Shown piece by piece: positions 8,629 through 19,572 of a stretch of DNA of 64,000 nt; within the stretch, counting starts at the first letter, position 1; every line of letters begins with the position of its first letter. Location of the stretch: contig NZ_LBCQ02000002.1 of the NCBI RefSeq assembly GCF_001014615.2, forward strand, positions 496,001-560,000. The letters run 5' to 3'. This DNA comes from Aquamicrobium sp. LC103 (lineage in GTDB: Bacteria > Pseudomonadota > Alphaproteobacteria > Rhizobiales > Rhizobiaceae). The notes under the pieces were generated by a model that did no database searches, was not told the DNA's origin, and saw nothing but the letters and a program-made list of their open reading frames with translations. Made by a program: the position numbers and the translations under genes.

Positions 8629-8934
8629 TCAGTGTGTCCAGGGCGTCGTTCGGTCATAGCGGAAATTGTCCGCGTAGGAAATCTGGCGTCGGCGCGCTTC
8701 CTTGGGCTCCTCGACGCGATAGGCGATGCCGTTCTTGTCGGCATAGGCGATCGCTTCTTCCTTCGTCTCGAAGGTGAGGCGAATCTGGCTCTTCATGTCG
8801 CCCGAGCTCGTATAGCCCATCAGCGGGTCTATCGTGCGCGGAAGCTCCGGATCGAAATCGAGCACCCAATAACCGGTCTTGGCCTTGCCGGACTGCATGG
8901 CGGTCTTGGCCGGGCTGTAAATGCGCGCTGACAT
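8629..8934 (-). CDS. NDUFS4-like ETC complex I accessory subunit
   Basis: 101-residue protein starting MSARIYSPAKTAMQSGKAKT. WVLDFDPELPRTIDPLMGYTSSGDM followed by IRLTFETKEEAIAYADKNG is the hallmark of the ETC complex I subunit conserved region, homologous to mitochondrial NDUFS4 (18-kDa/AQDQ). In Paracoccus the homologue is part of NADH dehydrogenase I. Start chosen at ATG 8934; a longer frame to 9003 reads through the neighbouring tRNA. It sits between two tRNA genes, not beside the nuo operon. Confidence 0.9.
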   Translation of the reverse strand: MSARIYSPAKTAMQSGKAKTGYWVLDFDPELPRTIDPLMGYTSSGDMKSQIRLTFETKEEAIAYADKNGIAYRVEEPKEARRRQISYADNFRYDRTTPWTH

Positions 8935-8959
8935 CCTTGCACCTCTTCTCTTCCATCCG

Positions 8960-9036
8960 TGGTCGGAGCGGCAGGATTCGAACCTGCGACCCCCTGATCC
9001 CAAATCAGGTGCGCTACCAGGCTGCGCTACGCTCCG
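8960..9036 (-). tRNA. tRNA-Pro (anticodon TGG)
   Basis: 77 bases with encoded CCA on the minus strand. Acceptor CGGAGCG/CGCTCCG, anticodon loop TTTGGGA (TGG) and a standard T-arm can be read. Confidence 0.97.
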
Positions 9037-9122
9037 CGACCGCGATGGATCGCCAAGTGCCTAGTGTCTCGAAGCGCTTATCGCAAGAGGAAACTTGCGA
9101 AGCCGTCGAAAACGAAAGCCGT

Positions 9123-10295
9123 TCAGGCGACTTTGGCGGCGGCAAGACCCCGGGCGATGTCGGCGATGATGTCCTCCGGATTTTCGAGCCCGATCTGCAG
9201 CCGGATGATCGGCCCCTCGTAGTCGCCCTTGGCGACGGTGCGGTCGCCGAGGAAGACGTTCACGGCAAGGCTCTCGTAGCCGCCCCAGGAATAGCCGAGC
9301 CCGAAAATCTCCAGCGCGTCGAGGAAGGCGTGCGCCTCTTTCTCGCCGCCGCCCTTCAGCACGAAGGAGAAGATGCCGCTGGAGCCGCCGAAGTCGCGCT
9401 TCCACAGCTCGTGGCCGGGAAAGCTCTCGAGCGCCGGATGCAGGACCCGCGCGACGCCCTCCTGGCGTTCGAGCCAGCGGGCGATCTCGAGCGCGTTCTT
9501 CTCGTGCCTTTCGAGGCGCACGCCCATCGTCCGCAGCCCGCGCAGCACCTGGTAGACGTCGTCGGGCGCGGCGCAGCAGCCCATGGTGATGTGGGTCTCG
9601 TGCAGCTTCTTCCACGAGCGTTCGTTCGCCGAAACGGTGCCGAGCAGCACGTCCGAATGACCGGCCGGATATTTGGTGGCGGCGTGGATGGAGATGTCGA
9701 CGCCATGCTCGAGCGGCCGGAAATAGACCGGCGTCGCCCAGGTGTTGTCCATCATCACCACCGCGCCGCCTTCGCGGGCGGCCCTGGCGACGGCGGGAAT
9801 GTCCTGCATCTCGAACGTGTTGGAGCCCGGCGATTCGGTGAAGACGACCTTCGTGTTCGGTTTCATCAGTCCGGAAATGCCCGCGCCGATCGTCGGCTCG
9901 TAATACTGGACCTCGACGCCGAGCCTTGCCAGCATCGTGTCTGCGAAGTTGCGCGTCGGATGGTAGACCGAATCGACGATGAGCACATGGTCGCCCGCCG
10001 AAAGGAAGGCGAGCAGCGGGATCGTGACGGCGGCGAGCCCCGAGGGCACGATGATCGTGCCGGCCGACCCTTCGAGATCGTCGATGGCCGCGGCCAGCGC
10101 GTCGGATGTCGGCGTGCCCCTGGTGCCGTAGGTGTATTTCTGATTGCGCGCGGCCATGGTCGCCGCATCGGGGAACAGCACGGTCGATGCATGAACGACC
10201 GGCGGATTGACGAAGCCGTGAAAATCACGCGGATCGTTGCCGCCATGCGCCAGCCTGGTGTGAATGCCCTTGTTCTTGAAATCACGCGTGGTCAT
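9123..10295 (-). CDS. metC: Cystathionine beta-lyase-type PLP enzyme
   Basis: 390-residue Cys/Met metabolism PLP enzyme. The PLP-binding lysine is in SIHAATKYPAGHSDVLLG; other family marks are KYTYGTRGTPTSDALAAA, VVMMDNTWATPVYFRPLEHG and GCCAAPDDVYQVLRGLRT. It probably cleaves cystathionine to homocysteine in methionine synthesis; members of this fold (CBL, CGS, O-acetylhomoserine sulfhydrylase) are hard to separate by eye, but TWATPVYFRPLEHG and the C-terminal SWGGYESL favour beta-lyase. ATG 10295 gives the family-type start; an upstream frame to 10385 adds unrelated residues. Confidence 0.85.
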   Translation of the reverse strand: MTTRDFKNKGIHTRLAHGGNDPRDFHGFVNPPVVHASTVLFPDAATMAARNQKYTYGTRGTPTSDALAAAIDDLEGSAGTIIVPSGLAAVTIPLLAFLSAGDHVLIVDSVYHPTRNFADTMLARLGVEVQYYEPTIGAGISGLMKPNTKVVFTESPGSNTFEMQDIPAVARAAREGGAVVMMDNTWATPVYFRPLEHGVDISIHAATKYPAGHSDVLLGTVSANERSWKKLHETHITMGCCAAPDDVYQVLRGLRTMGVRLERHEKNALEIARWLERQEGVARVLHPALESFPGHELWKRDFGGSSGIFSFVLKGGGEKEAHAFLDALEIFGLGYSWGGYESLAVNVFLGDRTVAKGDYEGPIIRLQIGLENPEDIIADIARGLAAAKVA

Positions 10296-11077
10296 GAAAG
10301 CAGCACCTGTCGTTGGATGAGCGGTTCGGATTCTCTTGAGATGATCGAAACGGCGCCGGGAAATCCGCCAGGCACCCTGAGGCATCGTGCCCGGAACGCC
10401 TCTCGAATCCGGCGCGCTTCATCCGTCCCGCTGCCCCCGCCACGAAGGATCTGAAAGTGGAACACCCTGCCGCGCCTCCCCGCATGCGGCCGCCTGGCCG
10501 CGCCGTTTCGATCAGATCGATAGACCCGACTCCAAGGCATAGAGGTCGCATCGAACTTCTGCAACATTGGTGCGGTATTCGGCCGGACAAACCGATCGTA
10601 GGGAAGAAGAGGTGAGCGGCGAGGAAGCAACGCGCGGATCCCGGCGGTCGAGCACGCCCTTCATCCGCCGTTCGCGCACGACGCGTGCGGCCTTCCAGGC
10701 GCGCTGATCGTGGCGCGCTGGCTGGGTGCGCGCGGCCTCGTTTTCAGGTTGGAAGCGGGGGACGCCGCCGCCGGCGCTCCGCTATGCGCGCTCATGGCGC
10801 GGACGGCCGAAATAGCCCGTTATGCGCCGAAGAAAACGGCTTCGCTTGCCCATTCCTTGATCAATCCGCGGTACGGATCACCAATTCGGCACTTAAATCC
10901 TTTCATACTTGACCGGCGCTCAATAATCGCCTTCGATGCGAGCCGTGAGTGGGAGGTGGAGCATGCATGTCGCCCTTGATGGGCGGGTTTCAGGTATTTT
11001 TGCCCGAACAACCTGCTGCTTCCACGAAAAGCACTAAGGGATCAACGTCCCAAAAAAACAGAAAAGGGTATGTGGGC
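10296..11077. other. Long intergenic region before aapJ
   Basis: About 780 bases without a gene I can support. Short open frames here (for example 10710-10979) have no recognisable domain and no convincing ribosome site. The region must hold the leftward metC promoter and the rightward aap promoter. The right third (after about 10850) is visibly less GC-rich, consistent with a promoter. I find no RpoN-type -24/-12 element and no riboswitch fold by eye. Confidence 0.5.
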
Positions 11078-12106
11078 ATGAAAAAGGTTATTCTGGGACT
11101 TCTGGGCTCGGCCGCCATGGTCGCGTCGGCCTCGGTCGCTTCCGCGGCCACGCTGGACGACGTCAAGGCCAGAGGGCATCTCCAATGCGGCGTCAACACC
11201 GGTCTTGCCGGCTTCGCCGCGCCGAACGACAAGGGTGAGTGGGTCGGCTTCGACGTCGATCTTTGCCGCGCCGTCGCTGCCGCTATTTTCGGCGACGCGA
11301 CGAAGGTGAATTTCACTCCGACCAACGCGACCGAGCGTTTCACCGCGCTGCAGTCCGGCGAAATCGACCTTCTGTCGCGCAACACGACCTGGACGCTCAG
11401 CCGCGATACGAAGCTCGGCTTCAACTTCGCCGGCGTCAACTATTATGACGGCCAGGGCTTCATGATCAACGCGAAGTCGCTGCCGGGCGTCAACTCGGCG
11501 CTCCAGCTCTCCGGCGCCTCCGTCTGCGTGCAGGGCGGAACCACGACCGAGCTGAATCTCGCCGACTACTTCCGCGCCAACAACATGGAATACAATCCCG
11601 TCGTGTTCCAGGCCCTGGAAGAAGTCAACGCGGCCTATGAATCCGGCCGTTGCGATGCTTATACGACCGACCAGTCCGGCCTCTATGCCATCCGCCTGAC
11701 GCTCGCCTCGCCGGACGACCACGTGGTTCTGCCGGAGATCATCTCCAAGGAGCCGCTCGGACCCGCCGTCCGCCAGGGCGACGATCAATGGTTCGACATC
11801 GTCAAGTGGACGCTCAACGCGCTGATCATCGCCGAGGAGCTGGGCATCACCCAGGCAAATGTCGACGAGATGGCAAATTCCGACAATCCGGAGATCAAGC
11901 GCGTGCTGGGCAAGGAAGAAGGCTCGACGCTCGCCACCGATCTCGGCCTCGACAATGAATGGGTCGTCAACATCGTCAAGGGCGTCGGAAACTATGGCGA
12001 GGTCTTCGAGCGCAACATCGGTTCGGGCTCCCCGCTCAAGATTGCCCGTGGCCTGAACAATCTGTGGACAAAGGGCGGCATCCTCTACGCTCCGCCGATC
12101 CGCTGA
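11078..12106 (+). CDS. aapJ: General L-amino acid ABC transporter, periplasmic binding protein
   Basis: 342-residue solute-binding protein with a Sec signal peptide (MKKVILGLLGSAAMVASA...ASA, cleavage near residue 23). The mature start TLDDVKARGHLQCGVNTGLAG and the motif EWVGFDVDLCRAVAAAIFGD are typical of family 3 amino-acid binding proteins of the AapJ group. It captures L-amino acids in the periplasm for AapQMP. The open frame starts further upstream at 10949, but only ATG 11078 gives a signal peptide; an AGGG-type site (GAAAAGGG) precedes it. First gene of the aapJQMP operon. Confidence 0.95.
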   Translation: MKKVILGLLGSAAMVASASVASAATLDDVKARGHLQCGVNTGLAGFAAPNDKGEWVGFDVDLCRAVAAAIFGDATKVNFTPTNATERFTALQSGEIDLLSRNTTWTLSRDTKLGFNFAGVNYYDGQGFMINAKSLPGVNSALQLSGASVCVQGGTTTELNLADYFRANNMEYNPVVFQALEEVNAAYESGRCDAYTTDQSGLYAIRLTLASPDDHVVLPEIISKEPLGPAVRQGDDQWFDIVKWTLNALIIAEELGITQANVDEMANSDNPEIKRVLGKEEGSTLATDLGLDNEWVVNIVKGVGNYGEVFERNIGSGSPLKIARGLNNLWTKGGILYAPPIR

Positions 12107-12167
12107 TCGAACGCAGATTGCCGGAAGGTGGCTCGCCGCCTTCCGGTTTCCTTTCCGGGGAACAGTC

Positions 12168-13358
12168 ATGGCGTCAGAGGACACTGCCCATGGCGGCGCG
12201 CCTGCGCGCGCGGCCTTTCTGAACGATCCTAAAATCCGCGGCCTCATCTACCAGGTCGTGGTCTTCGCGGCGCTCGTCGCCGTCATCTACTGGATAATCG
12301 GCAACACCACCGAAAACCTTCGCCGCTCGAACATCTCCTCCGGCTTCGCGTTCCTGAACGCGCGCAGCGGCTTCGACATCGCGCAGACGCTGATCCCGTA
12401 CTCGTCGAATTCCAGATATATCGACGCGTTCGTCGTCGGCCTGCTCAACACGCTGCTCGTGGCGGTGTCGGGCATCGTGCTCGCGTCGATTCTCGGCTTC
12501 ATCGTCGGCATCGGCCGGCTGTCGCGCAATTGGCTGATCCGCAAGATCTGCACGGTCTATGTCGAGGTCTTCCGCAACATCCCGCCCTTGCTCGTCATCT
12601 TCTTCTGGTACTTCGCCGTCCTGCAGGTCCTGCCGCCCCCCCGCGACAGCATCGAGCTGCCCTTCGGCTCCTACCTCAACGCCCGCGGCTTTTTCCTCCC
12701 GCGCGCGATCTGGGGCGAGGGGAGCTGGCTGATCCTTCTCGGCCTGGTGCTCGGCATTGCGATGTCCTTCCTGGCCGCGCGCTGGGCGAGGACGAGGCAG
12801 GCCGCCACCGGCCAGCAGTTTCCGGTCGCCCTGACCTCGATCGGACTGATCGTCGGCCTGCCGGTTCTGGCCTACATCCTGGGCGGATTTCCGGTAACGC
12901 TCGAATTTCCGCAGAAATCGACCTTCAACCTGACGGGCGGGTGGACGATCAAGCCGGAATTCCTTTCGCTCTTCCTGGCGCTCTCCTTCTACACGGCCTC
13001 CTTCATCGCGGAGATCGTGCGCGCCGGCATTCTCGGCGTCAGCAAGGGGCAGACGGAGGCTTCCTACGCCGTGGGCCTGCGTCCAGGGCCAACGCTGAGG
13101 CTGGTCGTGATTCCCCAGGCGCTCAGGATCATCATCCCGCCGCTCACCAGCCAGTATCTCAACCTGACGAAGAATTCCTCGCTTGCCGTCGCCATCGGCT
13201 ATCCCGATCTCGTGGCGGTCGGCCAGACGGCGATGAACCAGACCGGCCAGGCGATCGAGGTTGTGGCGATCTGGATGGTCATCTATCTCGGCCTGAGCCT
13301 CGCGACCTCCGTCTTCATGAACTGGTTCAACGCCCGCATGGCGCTGGTGGAAAGGTAG
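12168..13358 (+). CDS. aapQ: General L-amino acid ABC transporter permease AapQ
   Basis: 396-residue inner-membrane permease. The long N-terminal part with extra helices and the [17 protein letters not shown] segment are typical of the AapQ group. The C-terminal EAA loop region ([29 protein letters not shown]) docks onto the ATPase. It follows aapJ by 61 bp and precedes aapM by 10 bp, so it is translated from the same transcript. Confidence 0.95.
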   Translation: MASEDTAHGGAPARAAFLNDPKIRGLIYQVVVFAALVAVIYWIIGNTTENLRRSNISSGFAFLNARSGFDIAQTLIPYSSNSRYIDAFVVGLLNTLLVAVSGIVLASILGFIVGIGRLSRNWLIRKICTVYVEVFRNIPPLLVIFFWYFAVLQVLPPPRDSIELPFGSYLNARGFFLPRAIWGEGSWLILLGLVLGIAMSFLAARWARTRQAATGQQFPVALTSIGLIVGLPVLAYILGGFPVTLEFPQKSTFNLTGGWTIKPEFLSLFLALSFYTASFIAEIVRAGILGVSKGQTEASYAVGLRPGPTLRLVVIPQALRIIIPPLTSQYLNLTKNSSLAVAIGYPDLVAVGQTAMNQTGQAIEVVAIWMVIYLGLSLATSVFMNWFNARMALVER

Positions 13359-13368
13359 GGGTGGTCCG

Positions 13369-14523
13369 ATGCAGGAACACGACATGACCTTCGTGCGCAC
13401 CGAAATGGTGGCCGCCCAACCCGCGCCGCGCGGCGAAAGGGGCATCGTTCAATGGCTTCGCAAGAACCTCTTCGCGACGCCGGTCGACAGCGTTCTCACC
13501 GTGATCGGCCTTCTGTTCGTCGCCTATACCGTGCCGCCGCTTCTGCGCTGGGCATTCATCGACGCGCAATGGACCGGCACCGACCGCACCTTCTGCTCCA
13601 CCGTCGCCCAGGGCGGCATCCATCCCGACGGCTGGTCCGGCGCCTGCTGGGCCTTCGTCTCGGCGAAGTTCCAGCAATTCATGTATGGCCGCTACACCTT
13701 CACCCAGAGGTGGCGGGTGGACTACACGGCGATCATGTTCGTGCTGCTTCTGGTGCCGCTGCTGATCCCGCGCGCGCCCTACAAGATGCTGAACGCCTTC
13801 CTGTTCTTCATCGTCTTTCCGATCGTCGCCTATTTCCTGCTCGTCGGCGGCTATTTCGGGCTCACCTACGTGCCGACCCAGCTCTGGGGCGGTCTCCTGG
13901 TGACCATGGTGCTCTCCTTCGTCGGCATCGCGGTCTCGCTGCCGCTCGGCATCCTGCTGGCGCTCGGGCGAAGATCGAGCCTGCCGGTGGTGAAGATGCT
14001 GTGCGTCACCTTCATCGAGATCGTCCGCGGCGTGCCGCTGGTCACCGTGCTGTTCATGGCGAGCGTCATGCTGCCGCTCTTCCTGCCGACCGGCATGACC
14101 TTCGACCGCCTGCTGCGCGCGCTCGTCGGCGTGGCGATGTTCGCCTCGGCCTATATGGCGGAGGTGATACGCGGCGGCCTGCAGGCGATCCCGAAGGGGC
14201 AGTACGAAGGCGCGGATTCGCTCGGCCTGAGCTATTGGCAGAAGATGATCCTCATCGTCCTGCCGCAGGCGCTCAAGCTGGTGATCCCCGGCATCGTCAA
14301 CACCTTCATCGGCCTGTTCAAGGACACCAGCCTGGTCTACATCATCGGCATGTTCGACCTGCTCGGCATCGTCCGGCAGAATTTCTCCGACGCCGCATGG
14401 GCCTCGCCGCAGACGCCGATGTCGGGTCTGCTGTTCGCGGGCTTCGTGTTCTGGATATTCTGCTTCGGCATGTCGCGTTATTCCATCTTCATGGAACGCC
14501 GGCTGGACACGAGCCATAGATAA
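13369..14523 (+). CDS. aapM: General L-amino acid ABC transporter permease AapM
   Basis: 384-residue permease, partner of AapQ. It has an N-terminal extension with a periplasmic loop (residues ~50-110), [22 protein letters not shown] in the permease core and the EAA-type loop [28 protein letters not shown]. The start could instead be the in-frame ATG at 13384, five codons later. Followed by aapP after 48 bp. Confidence 0.94.
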   Translation: MQEHDMTFVRTEMVAAQPAPRGERGIVQWLRKNLFATPVDSVLTVIGLLFVAYTVPPLLRWAFIDAQWTGTDRTFCSTVAQGGIHPDGWSGACWAFVSAKFQQFMYGRYTFTQRWRVDYTAIMFVLLLVPLLIPRAPYKMLNAFLFFIVFPIVAYFLLVGGYFGLTYVPTQLWGGLLVTMVLSFVGIAVSLPLGILLALGRRSSLPVVKMLCVTFIEIVRGVPLVTVLFMASVMLPLFLPTGMTFDRLLRALVGVAMFASAYMAEVIRGGLQAIPKGQYEGADSLGLSYWQKMILIVLPQALKLVIPGIVNTFIGLFKDTSLVYIIGMFDLLGIVRQNFSDAAWASPQTPMSGLLFAGFVFWIFCFGMSRYSIFMERRLDTSHR

Positions 14524-14571
14524 CGGACCAAGGAACCACCACATAAGGCCGAAGAGCCAAGGGGAAAAGAA

Positions 14572-15375
<804 letters not shown>

Positions 15376-15386
15376 GGTCGGGTGCG

Positions 15387-15424
15387 TCCTTCGAGGCTCC
15401 CCTTCGGGGAGCGCCTCAGGATGA
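15387..15424. repeat. Palindromic repeat copy with hairpin after aapP
   Basis: CGTCCTTCGAGGCTCCCC...CCTCAGGATGAGGG is an inverted copy of the units listed at 15475-15755. Inside it, GCTCCC(CTTCG)GGGAGC at 15396-15412 forms a stable stem. It lies 12 bp past the aapP stop and could serve as a rho-independent-like stop, although there is no T-run. Confidence 0.6.
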
Positions 15425-15474
15425 GGGACGCGGTGCTACCGCCTGTAATTAGCGGGCTCGATCAAACCGCTCCC

Positions 15475-15755
15475 GATTCCGAGCATGGCGAGGCTCGACC
15501 GTCCTGATCCCGAGGGGCGAGCGCGGCGAGCCTCGACGTTGCCGTCCTGAGGAGCGGGTGTTGCGGGCCTCGACGTTGCTGATCCTGAGGAGCGGGCGCG
15601 GCGAGCATCGAGACTGCCGATCCTTGGGAGCGAGGCTCGACCTTTCTCATTTTGAGGAGCAAATGAAGCGAGTCGACTTTCCTCATGCTGAGGAGCGAAC
15701 GAGCGAGCCGGCTTCCCTCATCCTGAGGAGCGAGCGGAGCGAGCCTCGAAGGACC
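15475..15755. repeat. Degenerate tandem array of a REP-like ~37-bp element
   Basis: About seven head-to-tail units follow one another at ~15475, 15500, 15540, 15578, 15617, 15646, 15680 and 15717, with loss of bases in some. The clearest unit is 15717-15755: TCATCCTGAGGAGCGAGC followed by GGAGCGAGCCTCGAAGGA. Recurrent blocks are CCTGAGGAGCG and GCGAGCCTCGA. This type of element is dispersed in many alphaproteobacterial genomes. Here the copies have drifted into a short-period array. The last unit provides the stop codon and the last residues of the monooxygenase gene. Confidence 0.8.
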
Positions 15756-16947
15756 AGCCGTAGAGCCAGTCCAGATCGCCGGCCAATCGCTCCGGCCCGC
15801 GCAGGGAGAGCACGAGGTTGCGGCCGAGTGCGAAGGGGCCGGCGGCGTGCCAGGCGAAGCGGTTGAAGGCGCCACGCGCGGCGACCCTGCGCACACGTTC
15901 ACGCCGCGCGGCTTCGTAGCGCGCGAAAACCTCGGCCGTATCGGCGCTCTCTGCCGCCATTTGCGCGAGCACGTCGGCGTCCTCGATCGCCATCGCCGCG
16001 CCTTGCGCCGCGTAGGGGCTCATCGCATGCGCCGCATCGCCGATCAGCACCAGCCGCGATTCGAACGTCCAGGGGCAATCGCTCGCGACGGCGTGGATCG
16101 GCCATGCCCGCCACGACGGCGCGGCGCCCACCAGCTCGCGCAGGCGCGGGGCCGCACGCTTCAGGGTGGAATTCAGCAGCGACGGATCGGCCAGGTTCGA
16201 CCATTCGCGGGAAAGGCCGGCGCCCCTGGTCACCGCGACGAGATTGATTTCCCGCCCGCCGCGCACCGGATAGGCGACGAGGTGGAACCGCGGCGAGAGG
16301 AAGGTCGTCACCCGGTCGCTTGGCATCGCCTCGCCGAGGATTTTCACCGCGCTCGCATCGGCGTCGATCGTCGCCCGCCATGCCAGATAGCCGGTGTAGC
16401 GGCTGGTGCCGGGCCGGCCGGCGAGATCCCGCAGCGTCGACCAGACGCCATCGGCGCCGACGGCGAAACGGCAGGGAAAGTCTTCCGCGCCGCCGGCCCG
16501 CGTGACGGAAAGTCTTGCACCGTCCGTTATGGGGTCGATGCCGGTCACGCGCGCATCCGCCGTCAGCTCGATATCCGTCCTCTCCGCGACGAGTTGGACG
16601 AGCGCGTCCTGAAGATCGCTTCGGTGGATGACGAGATATGGCGCGCCCCAGCGCCTTTCGCCGGCCTCGCCGAGGGGCACGCGGGCAAGTCGCTTCAGCG
16701 TCCCGGCATCCCTGATGTCGATGGACTTTGGCTTGACGGCGTGCGCCAGCAGGCGGTCGAGTGCGCCGAGCCTGCGCAGGATGCGCGTCGCGTTGGGGGA
16801 AAGCTGGATGCCGGCGCCGACTTCCTCGAAGCGCGGCGCGCGCTCGAAAATCCGCGACGGAATTTTCCCGGCGGAGAAGGCAAGGGCGGCCGTCAGCCCG
16901 GCGATGCCGGCTCCGGCAATGGCGACCGGTCCGGCGCCCCGCGCCAC
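15718..16947 (-). CDS. FAD-dependent monooxygenase (salicylate hydroxylase-like)
   Basis: 409-residue class A flavoprotein monooxygenase. The N-terminal Rossmann motif is VAIAGAGIAGLTAALAF; the DG motif is AVGADGVWSTLRDLAG and the GD motif is LVLIGDAAHAMSPYAAQGAAMAIEDA. It would hydroxylate an aromatic or similar substrate using NAD(P)H and O2; the substrate is not known. The natural C-terminus seems to end near DWLYGWSFEA, and the last residues (RSARSSG) and the TGA come from the repeat element at 15717-15755. Its start at 16947 lies 5 bp after the zinc-finger gene stop, so the two are co-transcribed. Confidence 0.85.
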   Translation of the reverse strand: MARGAGPVAIAGAGIAGLTAALAFSAGKIPSRIFERAPRFEEVGAGIQLSPNATRILRRLGALDRLLAHAVKPKSIDIRDAGTLKRLARVPLGEAGERRWGAPYLVIHRSDLQDALVQLVAERTDIELTADARVTGIDPITDGARLSVTRAGGAEDFPCRFAVGADGVWSTLRDLAGRPGTSRYTGYLAWRATIDADASAVKILGEAMPSDRVTTFLSPRFHLVAYPVRGGREINLVAVTRGAGLSREWSNLADPSLLNSTLKRAAPRLRELVGAAPSWRAWPIHAVASDCPWTFESRLVLIGDAAHAMSPYAAQGAAMAIEDADVLAQMAAESADTAEVFARYEAARRERVRRVAARGAFNRFAWHAAGPFALGRNLVLSLRGPERLAGDLDWLYGWSFEARSARSSG

Positions 16948-16951
16948 TTTG

Positions 16952-17197
16952 TCAGGCCGCGCGGGCTTCGTAGAGGCAGCCGGCGGGAACCGTGTCGCCG
17001 GCCTTCAGCGCCGGATCGTAGCGGTAGAGCGTGGAGCAGTAGGGGCAGACCTTCTCGCTCTCGTCGCCCATGTCGAGAAACACGTGCGGGTGGTCGAAGG
17101 GCGGATTGGCGCCCACGCACATGAATTCCTTCACGCCGATTTCGATCGCGCTGTGGCCCGCATCGTTCTGGAAATGCGGTATGCTGTGACCCGCCAT
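16952..17197 (-). CDS. Small zinc-finger protein (zf-CHCC, NDUFS6-like)
   Basis: 81-residue protein. C-V-G-A-N-P-P-F-D-H-P-H in its middle and CPYCSTLYRYD near the end give the Cys-His-Cys-Cys zinc site of the zf-CHCC family (COG4391), homologous to mitochondrial complex I subunit NDUFS6. In bacteria the function is inferred to be respiratory complex I assembly or stability. Start at ATG 17197; the longer frame to 17383 adds no conserved residues. Upstream of and probably co-transcribed with the FAD monooxygenase. Confidence 0.85.
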   Translation of the reverse strand: MAGHSIPHFQNDAGHSAIEIGVKEFMCVGANPPFDHPHVFLDMGDESEKVCPYCSTLYRYDPALKAGDTVPAGCLYEARAA

Positions 17198-17361
17198 GAA
17201 ACTCTCCCGCAAAATGGTCGCGTGCAATGCCGTTTCGCTTGAGCGTTTGCAGCATAAAACCGGTGTTTGCAAGCCTGTGATATGAAACTGTCGCAAATGC
17301 GTGTCACGAGGTAGATTGAAACGGAAATCCGCCGAAGCGCGGTAACGAAGCGGGTAGGAGC

Positions 17362-19572
17362 ATGAACGAACTGAAGCCGGCAACGAGCGAATTCACGGGC
17401 GAGGCGGGGGACCTGACAATCGTGTCCGGGGGCAATCCCGACCGTTTCGTCAACCGCGAATTCTCGTGGCTGCAGTTCAATCGCCGCGTGCTCGAGCAAT
17501 CGCAGAACCCGCACCATCCGCTGTTGGAGCGCGTCCGCTTCCTGTCGATCTCGGCCACCAATCTCGACGAATTCTTCATGGTGCGCGTGGCGGGCCTCGC
17601 CGGTCAGGTTCGCGCCGGCATCGCCGTCAAGAGCCCGGACGGCCGCACGCCGGAACAGCAGCTCGAGCACGCGCTTCTCGAGGTCGAGCGACTGCAGGAG
17701 GACCAGCAGGCGAGCTATTCGCGCCTCACGGACCTGATGCGCAAGGAAGGCATCGAGATCGTCCGCGCCGCCGCGCTCAACAAGGACGACAAGGCATGGC
17801 TCGACGAGCATTTCCGGGAGGCGATCTTCCCGGTGCTGACGCCATTGTCGATCGACCCGGCGCATCCGTTCCCGTTTATACCGAACCTGGGTTTCTCGAT
17901 CGCCCTCCAGCTCCGCAACCGCCGCGACGGCGAGCAGATGACGGCGCTCCTGCGCCTGCCGGTCGCGCTCAAGCGTTTCGTCCGCCTGCCGGACCGCAAG
18001 AGCATCGTGCGCTTCATCACGCTCGAGGACGTGGTCAGCATGTCCATCGGCAAGCTGTTTCCGGGCTACGAGGTCAAGGGGTCCGGCACTTTCCGCATCA
18101 TCCGCGACAGCGATATCGAGGTGGAGGAGGAGGCGGAGGATCTGGTGCGCCTGTTCGAGAGCGCGCTGAAGCGCCGCCGCCGCGGGCAGGTCATCCGCAT
18201 CGAATTCGACGACGAGATGCCGGAGGAGCTGCGCGAGTTCGTGGCGAGCGAGCTCGGCGTGAGCGCCGGCCGAATCAGCATGCTCCAGGGCCCTCTGGCG
18301 GTAAACCAGATATCCGAGATCGTCTCGCTGCCGCGCGACGACCTGAAGTTCACCCCCTACAATCCCCGGTTTCCCGAGCGCATCCGCGAGCACGGCGGAG
18401 ACTGCTTCGCGGCGATCCGCGAGAAGGACATCATCGTCCACCACCCCTATGAATCCTTCGACGTGGTGGTGCAGTTCCTCAGGCAGGCCGCGCTCGATCC
18501 CGAAGTGGTGGCCATAAAGCAGACGCTTTATCGCACCTCGAACGACAGTCCGATCGTCCGCGCGCTGATCGACGCCGCGGAGGCGGGAAAGTCGGTGACG
18601 GCGCTGGTGGAATTGAAGGCCCGTTTCGACGAGGAGGCGAACATCCGCTGGGCGCGCGACCTGGAGCGCGCCGGCGTGCAGGTGGTGTTCGGCTTCATCG
18701 AATTGAAGACGCATGCGAAGATGTCGCTGGTGGTGCGCCGCGAGGACAGCAAGCTGCGCAACTACGTGCATCTGGGCACCGGCAACTACCATCCGATCAC
18801 GGCGCGCATCTATACCGATCTCTCCTATTTCACCAGCGATCCGGCGATCGCCCGCGACGTGGCCCAGATCTTCAATTTCATCACCGGATATGCCGAGCCG
18901 ACCCATGACATGCGCATGGCTATCTCGCCCTTCACCCTGCGCAGCCGGATTCTGGAGCACATCGCCGGCGAGGTGAAGTTCGCCCAGGACGGCAAGCCCG
19001 CGCAGATCTGGATGAAGATGAACTCGCTCGTCGATCCGCTCGTGATCGATGCGCTCTACGAGGCGAGCCGCGCGGGGGTCGAGATCGACCTGGTCGTGCG
19101 CGGCATATGCTGCCTGCGCCCGCAAGTGCCGGGCCTGTCGGAAAACATCCGGGTCAAATCGATCGTCGGCAGGTTCCTCGAACACAGCCGCATCTATTGC
19201 TTCGGCAACGGCCACGGCCTGCCTTCCGACGAGGCGATCGTCTATATCGCCTCCGCCGACATCATGCCCAGGAACCTCGACCGGCGGGTCGAAACCATGG
19301 TTCCGATCACCAATCCGACCGTTCACGAGCAGGTGCTTGGGCAGATCATGCTCGGAAACATCATGGACAACCAGCAAAGTTTCGAAGTATTGGCAGACGG
19401 AACTTCCCGGCGCATGGTGCCGGAGGAGGGCGAAGAACCGTTCAACGCGCAGGAATACTTCATGACGAATCCGAGCCTGTCCGGTCGGGGGCATGCCCTC
19501 AAGTCCCACGCTCCCAAGCGCATCGCGCAGCACAAGCGCCGCAAGAAAGCCAGCGCAGCAGCCGGCGCATGA
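17362..19572 (+). CDS. ppk: Polyphosphate kinase 1
   Basis: 736-residue PPK1, reversibly polymerises ATP gamma-phosphate into polyphosphate. N-terminal [19 protein letters not shown] and the phospholipase-D-like core are intact. [15 protein letters not shown] holds the autophosphorylated histidine and [12 protein letters not shown] follows. Length equals that of family members (690-740). The C-terminus has a basic tail ([12 protein letters not shown]). The stop overlaps the ppx start by 4 bp (ATGA), so synthesis and hydrolysis of polyphosphate are translationally linked. Confidence 0.96.
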   Translation: MNELKPATSEFTGEAGDLTIVSGGNPDRFVNREFSWLQFNRRVLEQSQNPHHPLLERVRFLSISATNLDEFFMVRVAGLAGQVRAGIAVKSPDGRTPEQQLEHALLEVERLQEDQQASYSRLTDLMRKEGIEIVRAAALNKDDKAWLDEHFREAIFPVLTPLSIDPAHPFPFIPNLGFSIALQLRNRRDGEQMTALLRLPVALKRFVRLPDRKSIVRFITLEDVVSMSIGKLFPGYEVKGSGTFRIIRDSDIEVEEEAEDLVRLFESALKRRRRGQVIRIEFDDEMPEELREFVASELGVSAGRISMLQGPLAVNQISEIVSLPRDDLKFTPYNPRFPERIREHGGDCFAAIREKDIIVHHPYESFDVVVQFLRQAALDPEVVAIKQTLYRTSNDSPIVRALIDAAEAGKSVTALVELKARFDEEANIRWARDLERAGVQVVFGFIELKTHAKMSLVVRREDSKLRNYVHLGTGNYHPITARIYTDLSYFTSDPAIARDVAQIFNFITGYAEPTHDMRMAISPFTLRSRILEHIAGEVKFAQDGKPAQIWMKMNSLVDPLVIDALYEASRAGVEIDLVVRGICCLRPQVPGLSENIRVKSIVGRFLEHSRIYCFGNGHGLPSDEAIVYIASADIMPRNLDRRVETMVPITNPTVHEQVLGQIMLGNIMDNQQSFEVLADGTSRRMVPEEGEEPFNAQEYFMTNPSLSGRGHALKSHAPKRIAQHKRRKKASAAAGA

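Noticed and set aside
8493-8777. Frame translating AGFEPATIGLEGRCSIQLSYGT
   Set aside because: Known artefact of translating the antisense of a tRNA gene (tRNA-Arg).
10296-10420. SAM-type riboswitch before metC
   Set aside because: Looked for SAM-II-like signals in the leader and saw no convincing match.
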